Assembly: GCA_033032175.1 (NCBI GenBank)
Contig: CM065318.1
Location: 9,424,001 to 9,488,000 of the forward strand
Reading direction: 5' to 3'
DNA from: Saturnia japonica
Taxonomy: Eukaryota > Arthropoda > Insecta > Lepidoptera > Saturniidae
DNA length: 64,000 bases
A model generated the notes under the pieces. The model ran no database searches and was not told where the DNA came from. It saw only the letters and a list, made by a program, of their open reading frames with translations. The position numbers and the translations under genes are program-made. This document shows, piece by piece, positions 36,481 through 48,393 of this stretch (positions are counted from its first letter, which is position 1; every line of letters begins with the position of its first letter).

Positions 36481-36885
36481 CCCATCTATAGTTTTCTTTT
36501 GGTTTGTCGTGTTCCAAAATCAGCCGGTGGATATGCAGTAATATAGTGATATGGTTGGGTCGCGGCCATCATACTCATGGTTATAAACTCATCTATGATT
36601 TTTTTCATTCGTAGAGTTTCTATATCTGCCGGTGCATATGCAGTAATGTAGCGGGTGGTAGGGATTGCGACCACCATATACATAGTGTTATGCCCATTTA
36701 TAATTTACTTTTGGTTTGTCGTGTTCTGAAATCAGCCGGTGCATATGAAATAATATAGTGGGGTATTAGGGATCGCAACCACCATACACAGTGACAAACC
36801 CATCTATGATTTATTTTTGGTTTGTCGTCTTCCGAGATCAGTCTGTGTATATCCAATAACACGCAGACGAAGCCGCAGGTACCAA
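36481..36885. repeat. Tandem repeat, about 106-bp period, nearly four units
   Basis: Unit starts are near 36481, 36588, 36694 and 36799 (periods 107, 106, 105). Each has CCATxTAT, TTTTGGTTTGTCGT, AATCAGCCGGTG.ATATG and GGGATCGC.ACCACCATA. Units have diverged by point changes, and unit 2 lacks a clean GGTTTGTC block. Confidence 0.75.
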
Positions 36886-37503
36886 CTAGTAGAAAATAAA
36901 TGTTAAAAGAACTCACGTAATTTTATGTAGGCTTTAAGTTGTGTAACTATTTTTTTATAAATCCAAAATGGCAAAGCTCTAAAAAAGGTGCGGGCCACGA
37001 GTCCGTCGTTTGTTTTATTTTAATATAACAAAAACATTCTGATACCGAAAAGTGTTTTGTAGAAGCGAATCAACATAATACAATTTTCACTAAATGTCGA
37101 TGTTTCCTCGTTTATTCTTCTCCAGGCTGTACAGGTGAACCTGACTGGGGTTTCCTTCACCCATTACCGCTCACTCTTGATTTATATGCCTTAATGCTTA
37201 TGTTTTCCGTTACAAAATACATCATTATATTCTATTACAGTGTCACCTTGATTCATAAGTTAATAGTTATGTACTTGTAATATCATGAACTTTTAAACTC
37301 GCATGTATTTTACGACGCATTTACGATGGTCTTTCACATTTAGCCTAGCGAATATTACACCTCTTTAGTATTATATCTATAAGTATTTTTAATAATAGTA
37401 TTGATATTATATTATCAACTTAATTTTTTACGATTGATTACAATATATTTTTAATTTAAAACGTCAACGACAATTAATAATTACTAATTTAAAAAATCAA
37501 TAT
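36886..37503. other. No recognisable gene
   Basis: AT-rich spacer. Confidence 0.4.
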
Positions 37504-37640
37504 TATGTTTTATACGTACCTAACTGCTATGACAAGTTTACAAGAAATACATGGAACGACTTCAATACAAATATGTCTTATACGTACCTAACTGCTATGA
37601 CAAGATTACAAAAAATACATGGGACGACTTCATTACAAAA
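37504..37640. repeat. 68-bp tandem duplication
   Basis: 37504-37571 and 37572-37639 share TTATACGTACCTAACTGCTA, GACAAG, ACA.GAAATACATGG and ACGACTTCA, with a handful of substitutions. Confidence 0.7.
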
Positions 37641-38498
37641 ATTTCAGACAATTTGCTTAATTCTTATTAAACCTATTTATCTATATTTTTAACAGTTGAT
37701 TAACGTAACCATGAAGACAACCTTTTTTTTTAAATAGTAGCCCAGCAAAATGATTGCTCAGATCCTTATGGAAAGTACAGTACAGTCCAGAAATAATGTT
37801 GACCGCCGTTGTTATTTTCCATCGGCAGTGGTCGCCATCATGCCGGCTTGCAGAAATACCTCTTCATTAGCTTGTTTAACGTTATTGTGATGATTATATT
37901 AAAATCTAGCGGACTTTTGCGGAGCTGCCTAAAGTATGTGCATGATCTCGTTTAAATAAAAAAAGATTAAAGTTAGACCTCTTTTAATCCAGACAGGTAA
38001 TATAATTTTTCGATCTTCCTTGGACAGAATAATAAGCACGAAGTATATTTTCCAACCAAGTCCAAAATTGCATGAAAATTGCAAAAGTTTAACAACTTCG
38101 CAGTTTGTACTTTAAACTCTCTTCTCTGAACTTTAAATGTCGATCCAATACATTTAATGAAAGTAACAGATGGAGCGCCGCCTGATGTAATCTTCATTGC
38201 AATTATATACATATAATAGCTAAATCGATTTTAAATTTTTCATTTCATTGATTTTATTTCAAATGTGCGTCGGAATCCAATTAAAGATAAAAATTTGAAT
38301 GATAGTAAACATTAATAGAATTAGGTCGTTTTACTCTACAATAAATTTTTATATTTGGTTTACTTTGATATAATTTATGTGACGAATAAAGATGTACTGT
38401 CAAAAATCAAAAATCTGTAATAATCTTTAAATATAACATTTATTATTCGTTTGTGTTATAAATGTATGTATTATTAATAATTTATTAATTGAAATCAT
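37641..38498. other. No recognisable gene
   Basis: AT-rich. 37795-37870 has a GCCATCATGCCGGCTTG stretch that partly resembles the sequence near 54875 and 60210. Nothing coding. Confidence 0.4.
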
Positions 38499-38785
38499 TT
38501 ATGAGGAGATCCATAATAGGACCAAAGTCACCGACATAGTACTCAGAATTACTAGAATTAAGTGACAGTAGATGGTTCTTCAATGGCGACCACGAACTGG
38601 AAAATCCGCTGTCTGCAGACGGTACTGTATGCTTGGGCAGACCAGCTACAAGGTGGGCCGACGACCTGTGAAGGTTGCGGGAACACGCTGGATGCGAATA
38701 GCGCAGGATCGGTCGTCATAAAGATCTTTGGGAGAAGCTTATGTCCAATAGCGGACGTCTTTCGACTGAATGGAAATCAAAGGGA
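38499..38785 (+). pseudogene. RTE-type LINE ORF2 3' end fragment
   Basis: Plus-strand blocks GAGGAGATCCATAATAGGAC, ACCAAAGTCACCGACATAG, CAATGGCGACCACGAACTGG, TGGGCCGACGACCTG and AGGATCGGTCGTCAT are the final section of a lepidopteran RTE-like ORF2, in the right order but with broken frame. Same element type as 14640-15390, opposite strand. Confidence 0.65.
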
Positions 38786-39379
38786 AAAATTGTTATATTT
38801 CGCAAGCCTGTGTAATTAAAAAGTATCTAAAACATCTTTTCGCGTTCCACAAAAGGATTTTATTGAATTTAAATAAATAAAAGAACTAATAAAAACAAAC
38901 AACTTTCGCCAAATCATTTAAACTGTTTGAGTCATAAAATAACCACCAGATAGTTGATTAAAATCAATGTAATTTTGGAGTGTAAGGGGTGTCTAGTAAC
39001 GTCTTAGAACAGAGACACCAAAACCAATCTCACCTGTGCATGATGCCCTTTCTGGGTAAGGAACGAGGAAATAGGGATAGCGGTGTGGTAGGAATACAGG
39101 AACAGCTGGACTGGGTCGCGATTATCATGAATATAGTGAAAATCCCGTTATAATGATTCGCTTATGCGCGTCTTGTTTTGGGATCATCCGTTGTATACCC
39201 AGAAATCTGTCGAGAGGCCCTACGAGCGTATTTACGCTACGTTTTGCTTGTTAAAAGTCAATTACACAATTGGACTGGAAGTCAATATAAACATTTAAAT
39301 GATTTAAAATAATCTTATTCTCCTATAGAGAAATAAAAAAAAAAATTTGCACATTTAAAAGCGTTGATATTATTTTATA
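38786..39379. other. No recognisable gene
   Basis: Includes a stretch at 38980-39240 that is less AT-rich than its surroundings and may be an unidentified old repeat. Confidence 0.35.
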
Positions 39380-39870
39380 CTAGCTGTTACCGCGGCTTTG
39401 TACAAGTGGACTGCAGAATGCCATCGATCGGACACACGTGCGAAACTTGCACCCCCGCTCCCGGCTAGTTTAAAGAAAAAATGCTTATTGTGGGTGTTCC
39501 TTAGAAGATAGACATATACTCTCGTTTACTTTTTTTGCAGGTTTTTTTTAATCTCAACCATTATGCAGTACATTAATTTGATAATTATGTCTCTTACGGT
39601 TTACTCAGCGTATTGATTCACATTGACCAGTTTTTTTCTAAAATAACCTAATTCTTTTTAAAATAAAAATAGGCTAAGTTACTCCTAACATCAGCTATCT
39701 ATTAGTGAAAGTTCCGTCAAAATCGGTCCAACTGTTTCGGAGATTATCCAGAACAAACAGACAAACAAAAATTTTAAAAATGGTTTTTTGTTATTGGTAT
39801 CGTATATACTTCCATTTGTAATTAGTAAAAAGCTAATATTTTGACATTATAAACAGACACTTCAATTTTA
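39380..39870 (+). repeat. Dispersed repeat family A, copy 3
   Basis: Starts ACTAGCTGTTACCGCGGCTT, then CAGAATGCCATCGATCGGAC, CCCCGCTCCCGGCTAGTTTA, TCTTACGGTTTACTCAGCG, GGCTAAGTTACTCC and TCGGAGATTATCCAGAACAA. This is the most complete uninterrupted copy and gives the family length of about 490 bp. Confidence 0.65.
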
Positions 39871-40311
39871 ATAATTGTATAGAGGGATCTCTCGGTGGTC
39901 GTCACTGTTTTTGGATTATACAATGTACTGTGTTTACTATTAGGCAGTATACCGTCTTTGTCTTACGGCTATAAAATTTTTTGCCTTTTGAATAATTTTC
40001 TTTCATTGTATTCACACGCTTAACCGTTAGGTTTCACAATACCCACGAAAATTACTTTGCGTCTTTGTCCCTGAACCTGTTTTTGACAATATATTGCATA
40101 TTTTTTGACATCGTTAATGGCGCCGACAAGTAAAAGGTAGCCGCTTGTTTACGTTAATGTTAAAAACATAATAAAATATAAATTCTACATAGTTTCCAAC
40201 GACAGCTTGTTAACCCACAAAATGCATACATTCGGGCCTTATAAATATTGTACAATTAAATGAATAACTGGTATAAATCATTTTCCTATTATATCTACAT
40301 TAAATTTGAGA
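39871..40311. other. Spacer before the LINE 3' end
   Basis: No gene recognised. Confidence 0.4.
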
Positions 40312-40547
40312 TTTTATTTTATTTATTTAATTAAGATAACATACAGCCATAACATAAACATGTTTAAATATAATGTATACAAACAGGCCTACAGTATATA
40401 TTAAAGTATATATTGAAGTACATATATCTATACATAATTTTTCAAAAATCGTAGCGTTACAATCATATTAAAAAAAGAACTAAATAAATTTAGAATTTAA
40501 ATATCAACATTAAAATAAAAACATACAAGAGTTAAATTTATATTATA

Positions 40548-43413
40548 TCATAACATGTCTTTATTCAACAAATCACGTACCTTCCTTTTGTAAGATGATA
40601 ATTTATTTGAAAATATGTCAACATCGCTAAGAAATCTGATAAAGTAATAACAAGAACGTTGAAAGAAGGAGGTTTTGAGATAATTTGTCCAACAAAAGGG
40701 AACATGAAATGTGTCCTTTGATCGCGGTATTTTTAAAGAAATGTGTTCCAGAAGTGGAGAGGAATCTATATGGTAATTAATTATTTTATGTAAGAAGATT
40801 GCATCAAGATATATCCTCCTATGTTTTAAGGATTGAATATTATGCCTGGAAGCACTTGTTTTATTAAACAATAAAATTGTGACTAGTTCTATAATCGAGG
40901 GACTTTAAAAATCTGTTCTGTACTTTCTTAATCCTGGCTATGTGCACTTCATATTGTGGGCTCCAAACTACACTTGCAAACTCCAGTATACTGCGAACAT
41001 AGGCGTAATATAAGACTTTTAAAGTTTCTACTTTCTTAAAGGAAGTGCCAGGAAGTGAATCCAGAATCCAGAATTACACCTAAGTCACGAACTTCATTAA
41101 CACGTTTAATTATATTCCCAGACAGTTCATAGTTGTAAATTAAAGGATTTCGTTTCCGTGTGAAAGAAATAATGTGGCACTTGTCACTGTTAATAAATAA
41201 TTGATTTGTCAAGCAATATTCACTAAACATATTGAGATCATTTTGTAATTGCATACAGTCAGCCTCTGATTGAACGATTTTAAATTTTTTTGTATCGTCT
41301 GCATAGAGTAAATGACAAGACTCCTTAAAACATGCCCCTATGTCATTGATATACAGCGTAAATAGGAAAGGGCCAAGATCCTTGGGGAATACCGGAAGAA
41401 ATCGCTAGAAACCTAGAACGATAACCTTTGAGTGCTACAGCTTGACTGCGGTTTCTTATATACGACTCAATCCACCTTAGAAGGTTACCGTGTATACCGA
41501 CCCTTAATAACTTGTTCAGTAATATTGAATGATTTATTTTATCAAATGTTTTACAGAAATCAGTATACACTGCGTCCACCTGATAGCCAGAATCGAGTGC
41601 TTTTGTAATAAAAGTAGTGTAACCGACTAAATTAGTGTCAACACTGCGACCGCGAAAGAATCCATGCTGCTCAACAGTAATATGACGACAAATTTGTGTT
41701 GTTAATTAGTTAGTAATTATCTTTTCAAAAAGTTTTGCAAAAACGCAAAGTTTTGAGATTGGTCTATAATGCTTAACATTATGTTTATCACCTCCTTTTG
41801 GATTTGGAGTTATCAGTGCCATTTTCCAGACATCCTTCCAGACAGAAAACATCCTTCAGTTAGTGACTTCGTAAAAATTATATAAAGCGGCGAAGACAAT
41901 TCTTTTGCAAGTCTTGACACCAAAATATGGTGAACCTCATCAAAACCAGCACCTTTATTAGTGTCAGTTTGTTTTAATAGTTCGAACACCATTTCTTGGG
42001 AAATATTAATAGTACCAATATCTACTAATGTTAATGATGTATCATAGCATCTATTATGATGATGAGTATCTTCGTGACAATTGGTTACAAACACTGAATT
42101 AAAATAATCATTAAACATATTGCATATTTCTTCATTATCGGTTGAAGATTGATTATGGTATATCATTTTAGCCGGTATATTGTTATCAGAGAACTTAGAT
42201 TTAATGAAGGACCAAAAATACTTTGGCGATGTAGTAATTTTAGCCTCAGAAAACGAAATATAATTTCGATAGCATTCTGCTTCTAGGCATTTTTCTCTTC
42301 TATGTAAGATTTTAAATTCTACTAAGTCTCGATCATTTTTATATTTTTTCCAAGTTGCATGAACTTTTAATTTTTCACGAATAAGTTTTAGTAATGCTCA
42401 GGAATACCAAGGTGGATAGTTTTTATTTAAATGTATTGGTTTCCTAGGGACAAATTGTTCAATTAACTTATGCAAAATGCAATAAAAATAAGTAACAGCT
42501 TCTTCAGTGTTCAAACCACTAAGACATTGGACCCAATTGATATCTCCCAAACCCTTACTTATCTCTTCAAAATTAGCTGAGTGATAGATATATTTAAAAC
42601 GGTCGACATCTTTAATGTATATCACCGAGGAAAAATTAATTTCTATTTCGAGAGATTTGTGATGCATGTCTTCAGGAATGAGTGGTGAAGGACAAGCTTT
42701 GACATAACAATTACTATTACTTAACACTAGCTCAAGAATACGCTTATTAACATTATAACAACTGTTGTATTGTAAAGTATTGCTAAAATTCATAAAATCG
42801 GATAAGATCGTTACTTTGTTAGAGTTAGCAGTATTTAATAACCTTAAATTAAAAAATTCGTCACGGTCCCTTTCCGCCTGAGATATATTATAGTCGCCCA
42901 ACAATAAAAAGATGCTGTCACTTCTATCATTGTGCATTATTTCATATGAATTATCAAAAAATCGTTGTAACGATAGTAAATGGTTATTATTGTGCGGGAA
43001 ATAACAACACACAATATGCAATGAGCGTAATGTATCTCGCTTATGGTCGGAGGCGCGAAGGTAGGGGAGCGGGGGTAAGCCGTGGCCGCGGACGCTGAAC
43101 CCAGCTCGATGCTCAACCACAGCTCCTCGGAATCGTACGCCGAACACCACTCGTCACGGCGCCGAGCAACAAGTTCCCGGCGTACCGCTATCAAAACTCC
43201 ACCTCCCCTCACATCTTTCATTGTATTAGAACGATCTCGTCTGTATACAATATATAATAATTGCTGTAAAAATACTCAGTACTATCGAAATCTGAAGATA
43301 ACCATGTTTCTGTTAAACAAATCAAGTCATAGTTACATTGTAAAACGCTAGAAAGAAAAGTATGCGATTTTGTACGCAGTCCTCTCACATTCTGATAATA
43401 AATATTTAACCAT
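40548..43413 (-). pseudogene. LINE ORF2: endonuclease and reverse transcriptase, broken
   Basis: Order on the minus strand. Endonuclease start IYYQNVRGLRTKSHTFLS and CNYDLICLTETWL (43413-43260). Frameshift near 43230. RGGGVLIAVRRE, then LLGDYNIS (43180-42880) and the linker NKNYPPWYS followed by a TGA near 42398. RT begins about 42166 (NKGAGFDEV), then frameshift near 41820, YRPISKLCVFAKLFEK, DFCKTFDKINHSILLNKL, SSGIPQGS, frameshift near 41380, LLYADD (41294-41305), NEVRDLGVILDS, another break near 41040, and the C-terminal stretch to 40548. Catalytic YADD is kept, but at least four frame breaks make it inactive. Confidence 0.75.
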
Positions 43414-44427
43414 TTAATTTAAGCTCTTTTGAAAATAGTAATTACACAAACAATACTTATTCACATTATTATTGACAATATTTTTATTTAATATAATGAA
43501 CGGACTTGTGACTATATATACATAATACTCTAACGTATGTTTCAAAGGAACATGAGTTGACATATTTTCAAAATGAAAACTACATAAAATTATTAAAATG
43601 ATTAGCAAGGAAATAACATTATTGATAATACTATGAAGAGGTGATTTGCTTTTATAACAAATGTAATAAATAATAGGAATGCAATTATAGCTTATTAACT
43701 TTTTATAACAAAGTTTTTTACACAAGAAATATAAACAGAACAGTCACTTTATTTTCTGGAAATCAGATTCTTTAGAAATACGAATAATACCTGATTTATC
43801 ATTTTTCCTCATCAGTATTTTACAGTCTCTAACCCAAAGATAGGAATAGTTATAAAGGACTTTGAGTTCTCTGGCGCGTTTTAATAACAGCTTATTTGCG
43901 GGTGTAAGGTGGTCATTCAAGTAAAGGTTGGAAGCAGCTCCGGGTATACCGATCTCCGCTGTCGTTAAACCACGACGAGCGCGAACGGCTGCGATCAGCT
44001 GATCCTTACGGTGTCGCTGTGTGAACCGTACAATAATGGAAGGGTGACGTACAGCTAGCTTATTACCATCGGTTCCAAAGTTGTTATAAGGTCGAACACG
44101 ATGGATCGTGTCGAGAACTGTATCCAAGAGCGTAAAATCCACAACTCTGCATAAATCATTTAAAATATGATGTAAATTCTCACCACTGCGAGGGGGTACC
44201 CCTGATAACTCTATATTATTTTGTCGGGAGAACTGGTCTTGCAGGCTATTTTCATATCTTAGCCCGAGTATTGTATCTTTTGCATGATTTAATTCTTTTT
44301 GTATTACGGTCATCCCTTGAATTTTTTCTTCTACTAAAATCAGTCTACCTTCCATTCCTTTAAAACATGATTCTAAATCATTCCATTTTTTATTAAGATC
44401 TTGAATATTTTTATTTGTATTATGAAT
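43250..44427 (-). repeat. 1178-bp LINE segment, left copy
   Basis: Matches 48543-49720 base for base at constant offset 5293, with very few substitutions (for example AAATCAG versus AGATCAG near 43762 and 49055). Confidence 0.85.
43744..44427 (-). pseudogene. LINE ORF1, left copy, cut off by the Copia element
   Basis: Carries the coiled-coil and RNA-binding part of ORF1 (MEGRLILVEEKIQGM... FSRQNNIELSGVPP ... VRFTQRHRKDQLIAAVR ... YLWVRDCKI). Its upstream part, including the PHD finger, is missing because the Copia LTR starts at 44428. Identical to 49037-49720 except for one seen substitution (Phe for Leu near the end). Confidence 0.8.
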
Positions 44428-44585
44428 TGTTGTTGAATATGGAACGCAACCATTTTTAGTTCCTTTTTTCTGAACGTACAGCGCTTCCTTCCTGCTGTCA
44501 CTTCGACTTGTTCTGTAACTGTAAAGTTGTACTGTAATAAAACCAAGTTTATGAAAGAATATATTTTATTTACCACATCTACGCA
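44428..44585 (+). repeat. Left LTR of the Copia element
   Basis: 158 bp, identical by eye to 48385-48542. Confidence 0.88.
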
Positions 44586-44772
44586 ATTTTCCTTCATGGT
44601 AGCAGAGCGTGGTTGTATGTGGTATAGTTTAAAATATCAGAAAAGTGAAAATACAACTTCAGACAGTGAAATACAAGTTAGTTTAGATTTGAACCAAAGT
44701 CATAATTGCAACGTGGCCGACTGAACATTCACGTGTAAAAATAATTTTTCATCCAGAGTGTAACACGTCGAA

Positions 44773-45250
44773 ATGGGCTCAAATATGTTTAATCTGGAAA
44801 AACTAATTGGAAGAGAAAACTTTTCGACTTGGAAATTTAGTATGAAAACATATTTAGAGCACGAAGATTTGTGGTGCTGCGTTGAACCCGGCAAAGATCC
44901 TGTAGATAATAACAAGGACATCAAGGCGAAGGCTAAGCTGATTTTATTATTGGATCCGCAAAATTATGTTCATGTTCAAGAATGTAAAACTACAAAACAG
45001 GTATGGGATAGTTTACACAGAGCTTTTGATGATAACGGGCTTAAAAAAGTAGGTTTAGGACTTAATAAATATAATTAAAAGCGATATTGAAAGTACTAAG
45101 CAAGATATACAAAGTAAATGTCTCCGGATGTAGGATTTATGTCAATATGAATGCTTGGAATTTGATTTGCAGGATTCTTTATTACAGCCCATGATCATGG
45201 GGCTAGAGATTAGGATTTTCATAAGATCAGTCAAATTAATTATTCAAGGG
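44773..45250 (+). pseudogene. Copia gag, N-terminal part then frameshifted
   Basis: ATG 44773 opens MGSNMFNLEKLIGRENFSTW, the typical Copia gag start, with KQVWDSLHRAFDDNGL. After about 45060 the frame shifts by one base (continuing DLINIIKSDIEST) and a stop follows. A further gag block PMIMGLE is seen at 45188-45208. Unlikely to give a working capsid protein. Confidence 0.8.
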
Positions 45251-46191
45251 TAATTAAAAACTGCTTTTTTAAACTGCTAAAATATACTATAAACCCATAA
45301 AATCAAAGGCCGGATGTTTAACTCAATAGAATAGAACTTCAAAGTTTTTAGCTCTAAGAAAACATAAAGTAACCAAATCCAGTTTTTTCACTTTTTCAGC
45401 CACACACAAAAAAAAGTGTAAGGTCATAGCTCGGTATCATGATGCGAAGCAGGGCACATGTATAATGAATACAGATTAATATTTAACAATATTAACCGTA
45501 AGTACAGGTCCATTAGGTAAAAGAGTGATTGTGTGGAATTATTTAAATTAGAAGATAAAATTCGGAAAAAATGTTATAATTGTCCTGGGTAACTCACATT
45601 CCTTTTGCGTCATAGAAAGAGTGGTATAATTCATTATAACAGGAGTCAAATTGAAAAGGAAATGGGAAATATATGCTCTGCAATATAACAACAATTTATT
45701 AATGACACTAGTATCCGAGTGTATATAACTTAAATTAATGAATGAATTATTTATGAATTGCCAGGAATTGAAATTGCAGTAAAACTACGGTTATCGAGGG
45801 TTTCTCGTTCAAATGAAAGTAATGAATCACTTTCATGTTTGGAAGACTCATTACAAAACAAATTAAAAATTGGTTCAAATCGAACGCTAAACTAATCATT
45901 CATTTATGTGAAACGAAAATTTCAATGGAGGCATAAATATTTTAAATAGTTTAATACTTCCGATGGTTATGTATTTCCTTAAAGTAAAAATCTAAAATAT
46001 TTATGGATTTAAATTAAAAGTGGGAATGAATAATCTTAAAGATAAAATACCAAATTGTAAAGGTTTCAACATATTCCGTGTTTTATCTAACAGGTTTGTC
46101 ACCATTACTCCGACACTTCATATCCAACTATTTTAAATGATGATATACTCAGGTGAAAGCACTGTGCAATGTTCGATAACCTAAGTAACCT
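45251..46191 (+). pseudogene. Decayed gag end, protease and integrase region of Copia
   Basis: Only islands are readable: CYNC, half of a zinc knuckle, at 45572-45583; and, just before the intact frame, MFDNLSNL (about 46170-46193), matching the integrase segment that precedes WAEA. The region is far shorter than the roughly 2 kb expected and is full of stops. I cannot see protease or the integrase catalytic triad. Confidence 0.55.
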
Positions 46192-48393
46192 TGGGCTGAA
46201 GCTTTGGCAACTGCTGCATATGTTGTAAACCGTTCCCCAACTAGGGTATTGAAAGGTAAAACTCCATATGAGATATGGAGAGGAAAAAAACCCAATTTAT
46301 CACACCTGAGAATATTTGGCTCTGACGCTATGGTCCATGTACCAAAAGAAAAACGCCAAAAGTGGGATAAAAAATCAATAAAGATGGTATTGGTGGGCTA
46401 TTGTGAAAACTCCAAGGGATATCGTTTGATGGACCCTAAAACACATAAAATAATAAAAAGTAGGGATGTTGTTTTCATGGAGAATTACAAAGATAATATC
46501 AATATACAGTGTGAAATTAATGTTCCTGTTGAGGAGAGCCAGCCAACCAGTTCCAGCTCTGTTTCACCATTTAGTCAGAAGCCAGAGAGTACTGGTGTTA
46601 CTCAGTTACAAGAAATATGCACTCGGGAGTCCTCACATGTAAAGTCAGGTAAAGGCTCAGATACACAAAATTATAGTGAAGACTCAAGTGACACTGATGC
46701 CGGAGAACTGGATGAAACTTACTATCCTTCCTCTTCAATGAGACAGGACTATAAGAGTAATATTTCCTTAAGACCATTGCAGTCCCGATTACGGAATACA
46801 CAAAATAATGCACAGAATGACAAAAATAGTTTTTTGTGTTTGCTTACAGACACAACTGATCCACAGACTGTTGAGGAGGCTCTATTATCACCAAAATCAA
46901 CAGAATGGAAAAAAGCCATGAATGAGGAATATAGTTCTTTGATGAAAAATAAAACGTGGAGTTTGACAGACCTCCCTCCAGGGAAGAAGGCTCTACCATG
47001 TAAATGGGTATTTAAAACAAAAACTGACCAGAGTGGAAATACAATCTGTTACAAGGCTAGACTTGTGATAAAAGGGTATGCACAGAAGAAGGGCATGGAC
47101 TATGAGGAAACATACTCGCCAGTTGTAAGATACACAACAATTCGATATTTATTTGCTCTGGCAGCCAAATATGAACTAGAAATTGATCAAATGGATGCTG
47201 TATCGGCGTTTCTACAGGGAGAGATTGATAGAGATATTTACATGCAGCAGCCAGATCAATACAAACAAGGATCTCAAGTATGTATACTACATAAATCCAT
47301 ATATGGACTAAAACAGGCCAGCCGCTTGTGGAATATTAAATTAAATAATGTTCTACATGAACTGGGGATGCAACAATCTAAAACAGATCCTTGTGTCTAT
47401 TGGAATGCAGAAAAGAACACATTTATAGCTGTCTGGGTAGATGATTTAATATTGTTTACTGCTCAACAGTCTATGAAAACTTTATTGAAAGAAAAATTGA
47501 AGCAACGCTTTGAAATGAAAGATCTTGGCCCCGCAAGTCAGTGTGTAGGTTTACATATCACCAGAGACAGAGACAAAGTAATGATAGACCAAGAAAAATA
47601 TATAAATGAGATACTGGCAAGATTCAGAATGTCAGATTGTAAACCTGTAAAAACACCAATTGAAGTTGGTATGAAATTTAATGAAAACATAGAAGAAGAA
47701 AAATTAGCTGATAGTCCTTATCAACAAGCTATTGGCTCCTTACTCTATGTAGCTCAAGGTACACGACCTGATATATCCTTTGCAGTGAACACACTCAGCA
47801 GATATAACAAAAATCCAAAAGCTACGCATTGGTGTGCAGTGAAGAGAATCTTTAGATATCTACAAGGCACAAAAAATTTGAAATTAGTTTACACCAAAGA
47901 TGGTAATGAGAACATCACAGGATATTGTGATGCTGATTGGGCGAGTGACGTGCATGATCGTAAGTCGTGCACGGGTTATATTTTTATGTTACAGGGAGGT
48001 GGTATTTCCTGGCGGTCACAGAAACAACAGACCGTCGCATTATCGACAGCTGAAGCTGAATATATGGCGATGTCTTCCGCGGCGCAAGAGGCGCTGTGGC
48101 TGCAACAACTGCACGATGAACTTGGCCAACAGCAGAGCAACCCACTTGTCATCTTTAGTGACAATCAAAGTGCGATAAAACTCTCCATCAGTGATTGTTA
48201 TTTACCTAGATCTAAGCACATAGATATTCGGTATCATTTTTTAAAGGACCATGTCAATAACTTACAAATAAAGTTTTGCTATATAAAGGGTGAACAAATG
48301 GTTGCGGACATATTAACAAAGGGTACTGCTGCTGACAAACATTTATATTGTTTAAGAAAAATGGGATTGCGTTCCAAGGGAGAGTGTTGTTGA
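46192..48393 (+). CDS. Copia pol remainder: integrase C-terminus, reverse transcriptase, RNase H
   Basis: An uninterrupted frame of 733 codons from TGG 46192 (WAEALATAAYVVNRSP). No proper start codon is present, so it is the 3' part of a polyprotein. Integrase tail HLRIFGSDAMVHVP lies at about 46303-46344. A Ser/Thr-rich linker follows at 46500-46800. RT begins at KWVFKTKTDQSGN and has QMDAVSAFLQGEI and the WVDDLILF active site (47434-47457). RNase H shows GYCDADWASD, STAEAEYMA, DNQSAI and SKHIDIRYHFL. It stops at TGA 48391-48393, inside the 3' LTR. The intact frame contrasts with the ruined middle of the element. Confidence 0.85.
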   Translation, partial: WAEALATAAYVVNRSPTRVLKGKTPYEIWRGKKPNLSHLRIFGSDAMVHVPKEKRQKWDKKSIKMVLVGYCENSKGYRLMDPKTHKIIKSRDVVFMENYKDNINIQCEINVPVEESQPTSSSSVSPFSQKPESTGVTQLQEICTRESSHVKSGKGSDTQNYSEDSSDTDAGELDETYYPSSSMRQDYKSNISLRPLQSRLRNTQNNAQNDKNSFLCLLTDTTDPQTVEEALLSPKSTEWKKAMNEEYSSLMKNKTWSLTDLPPGKKALPCKWVFKTKTDQSGNTICYKARLVIKGYAQKKGMDYEETYSPVVRYTTIRYLFALAAKYELEIDQMDAVSAFLQGEIDRDIYMQQPDQYKQGSQVCILHKSIYGLKQASRLWNIKLNNVLHELGMQQSKTDPCVYWNAEKNTFIAVWVDDLILFTAQQSMKTLLKEKLKQRFEMKDLGPASQCVGLHITRDRDKVMIDQEKYINEILARFRMSDCKPVKTPIEVGMKFNENIEEEKLADSPYQQAIGSLLYVAQGTRPDISFAVNTLSRYNKNPKATHWCAVKRIFRYLQGTKNLKLVYTKDGNENITGYCDADWASDVHDRKSCTGYIFMLQGGGISWRSQKQQTVALSTAEAEYMAMSSAAQEALWLQQLHDELGQQQSNPLVIFSDNQSAIKLSISDCYLPRSKHIDIRYHFLKDHVNNLQIKFCYIKGEQMVADILTKGTAADKHLYCLRKMGLRSKGECC

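Noticed and set aside
43414..43725. 103-codon minus-strand frame, repeated at 48707-49018
   Set aside because: Lies in the spacer between LINE ORF1 and ORF2. The repetition is explained by the 1178-bp duplication and the composition is low complexity.
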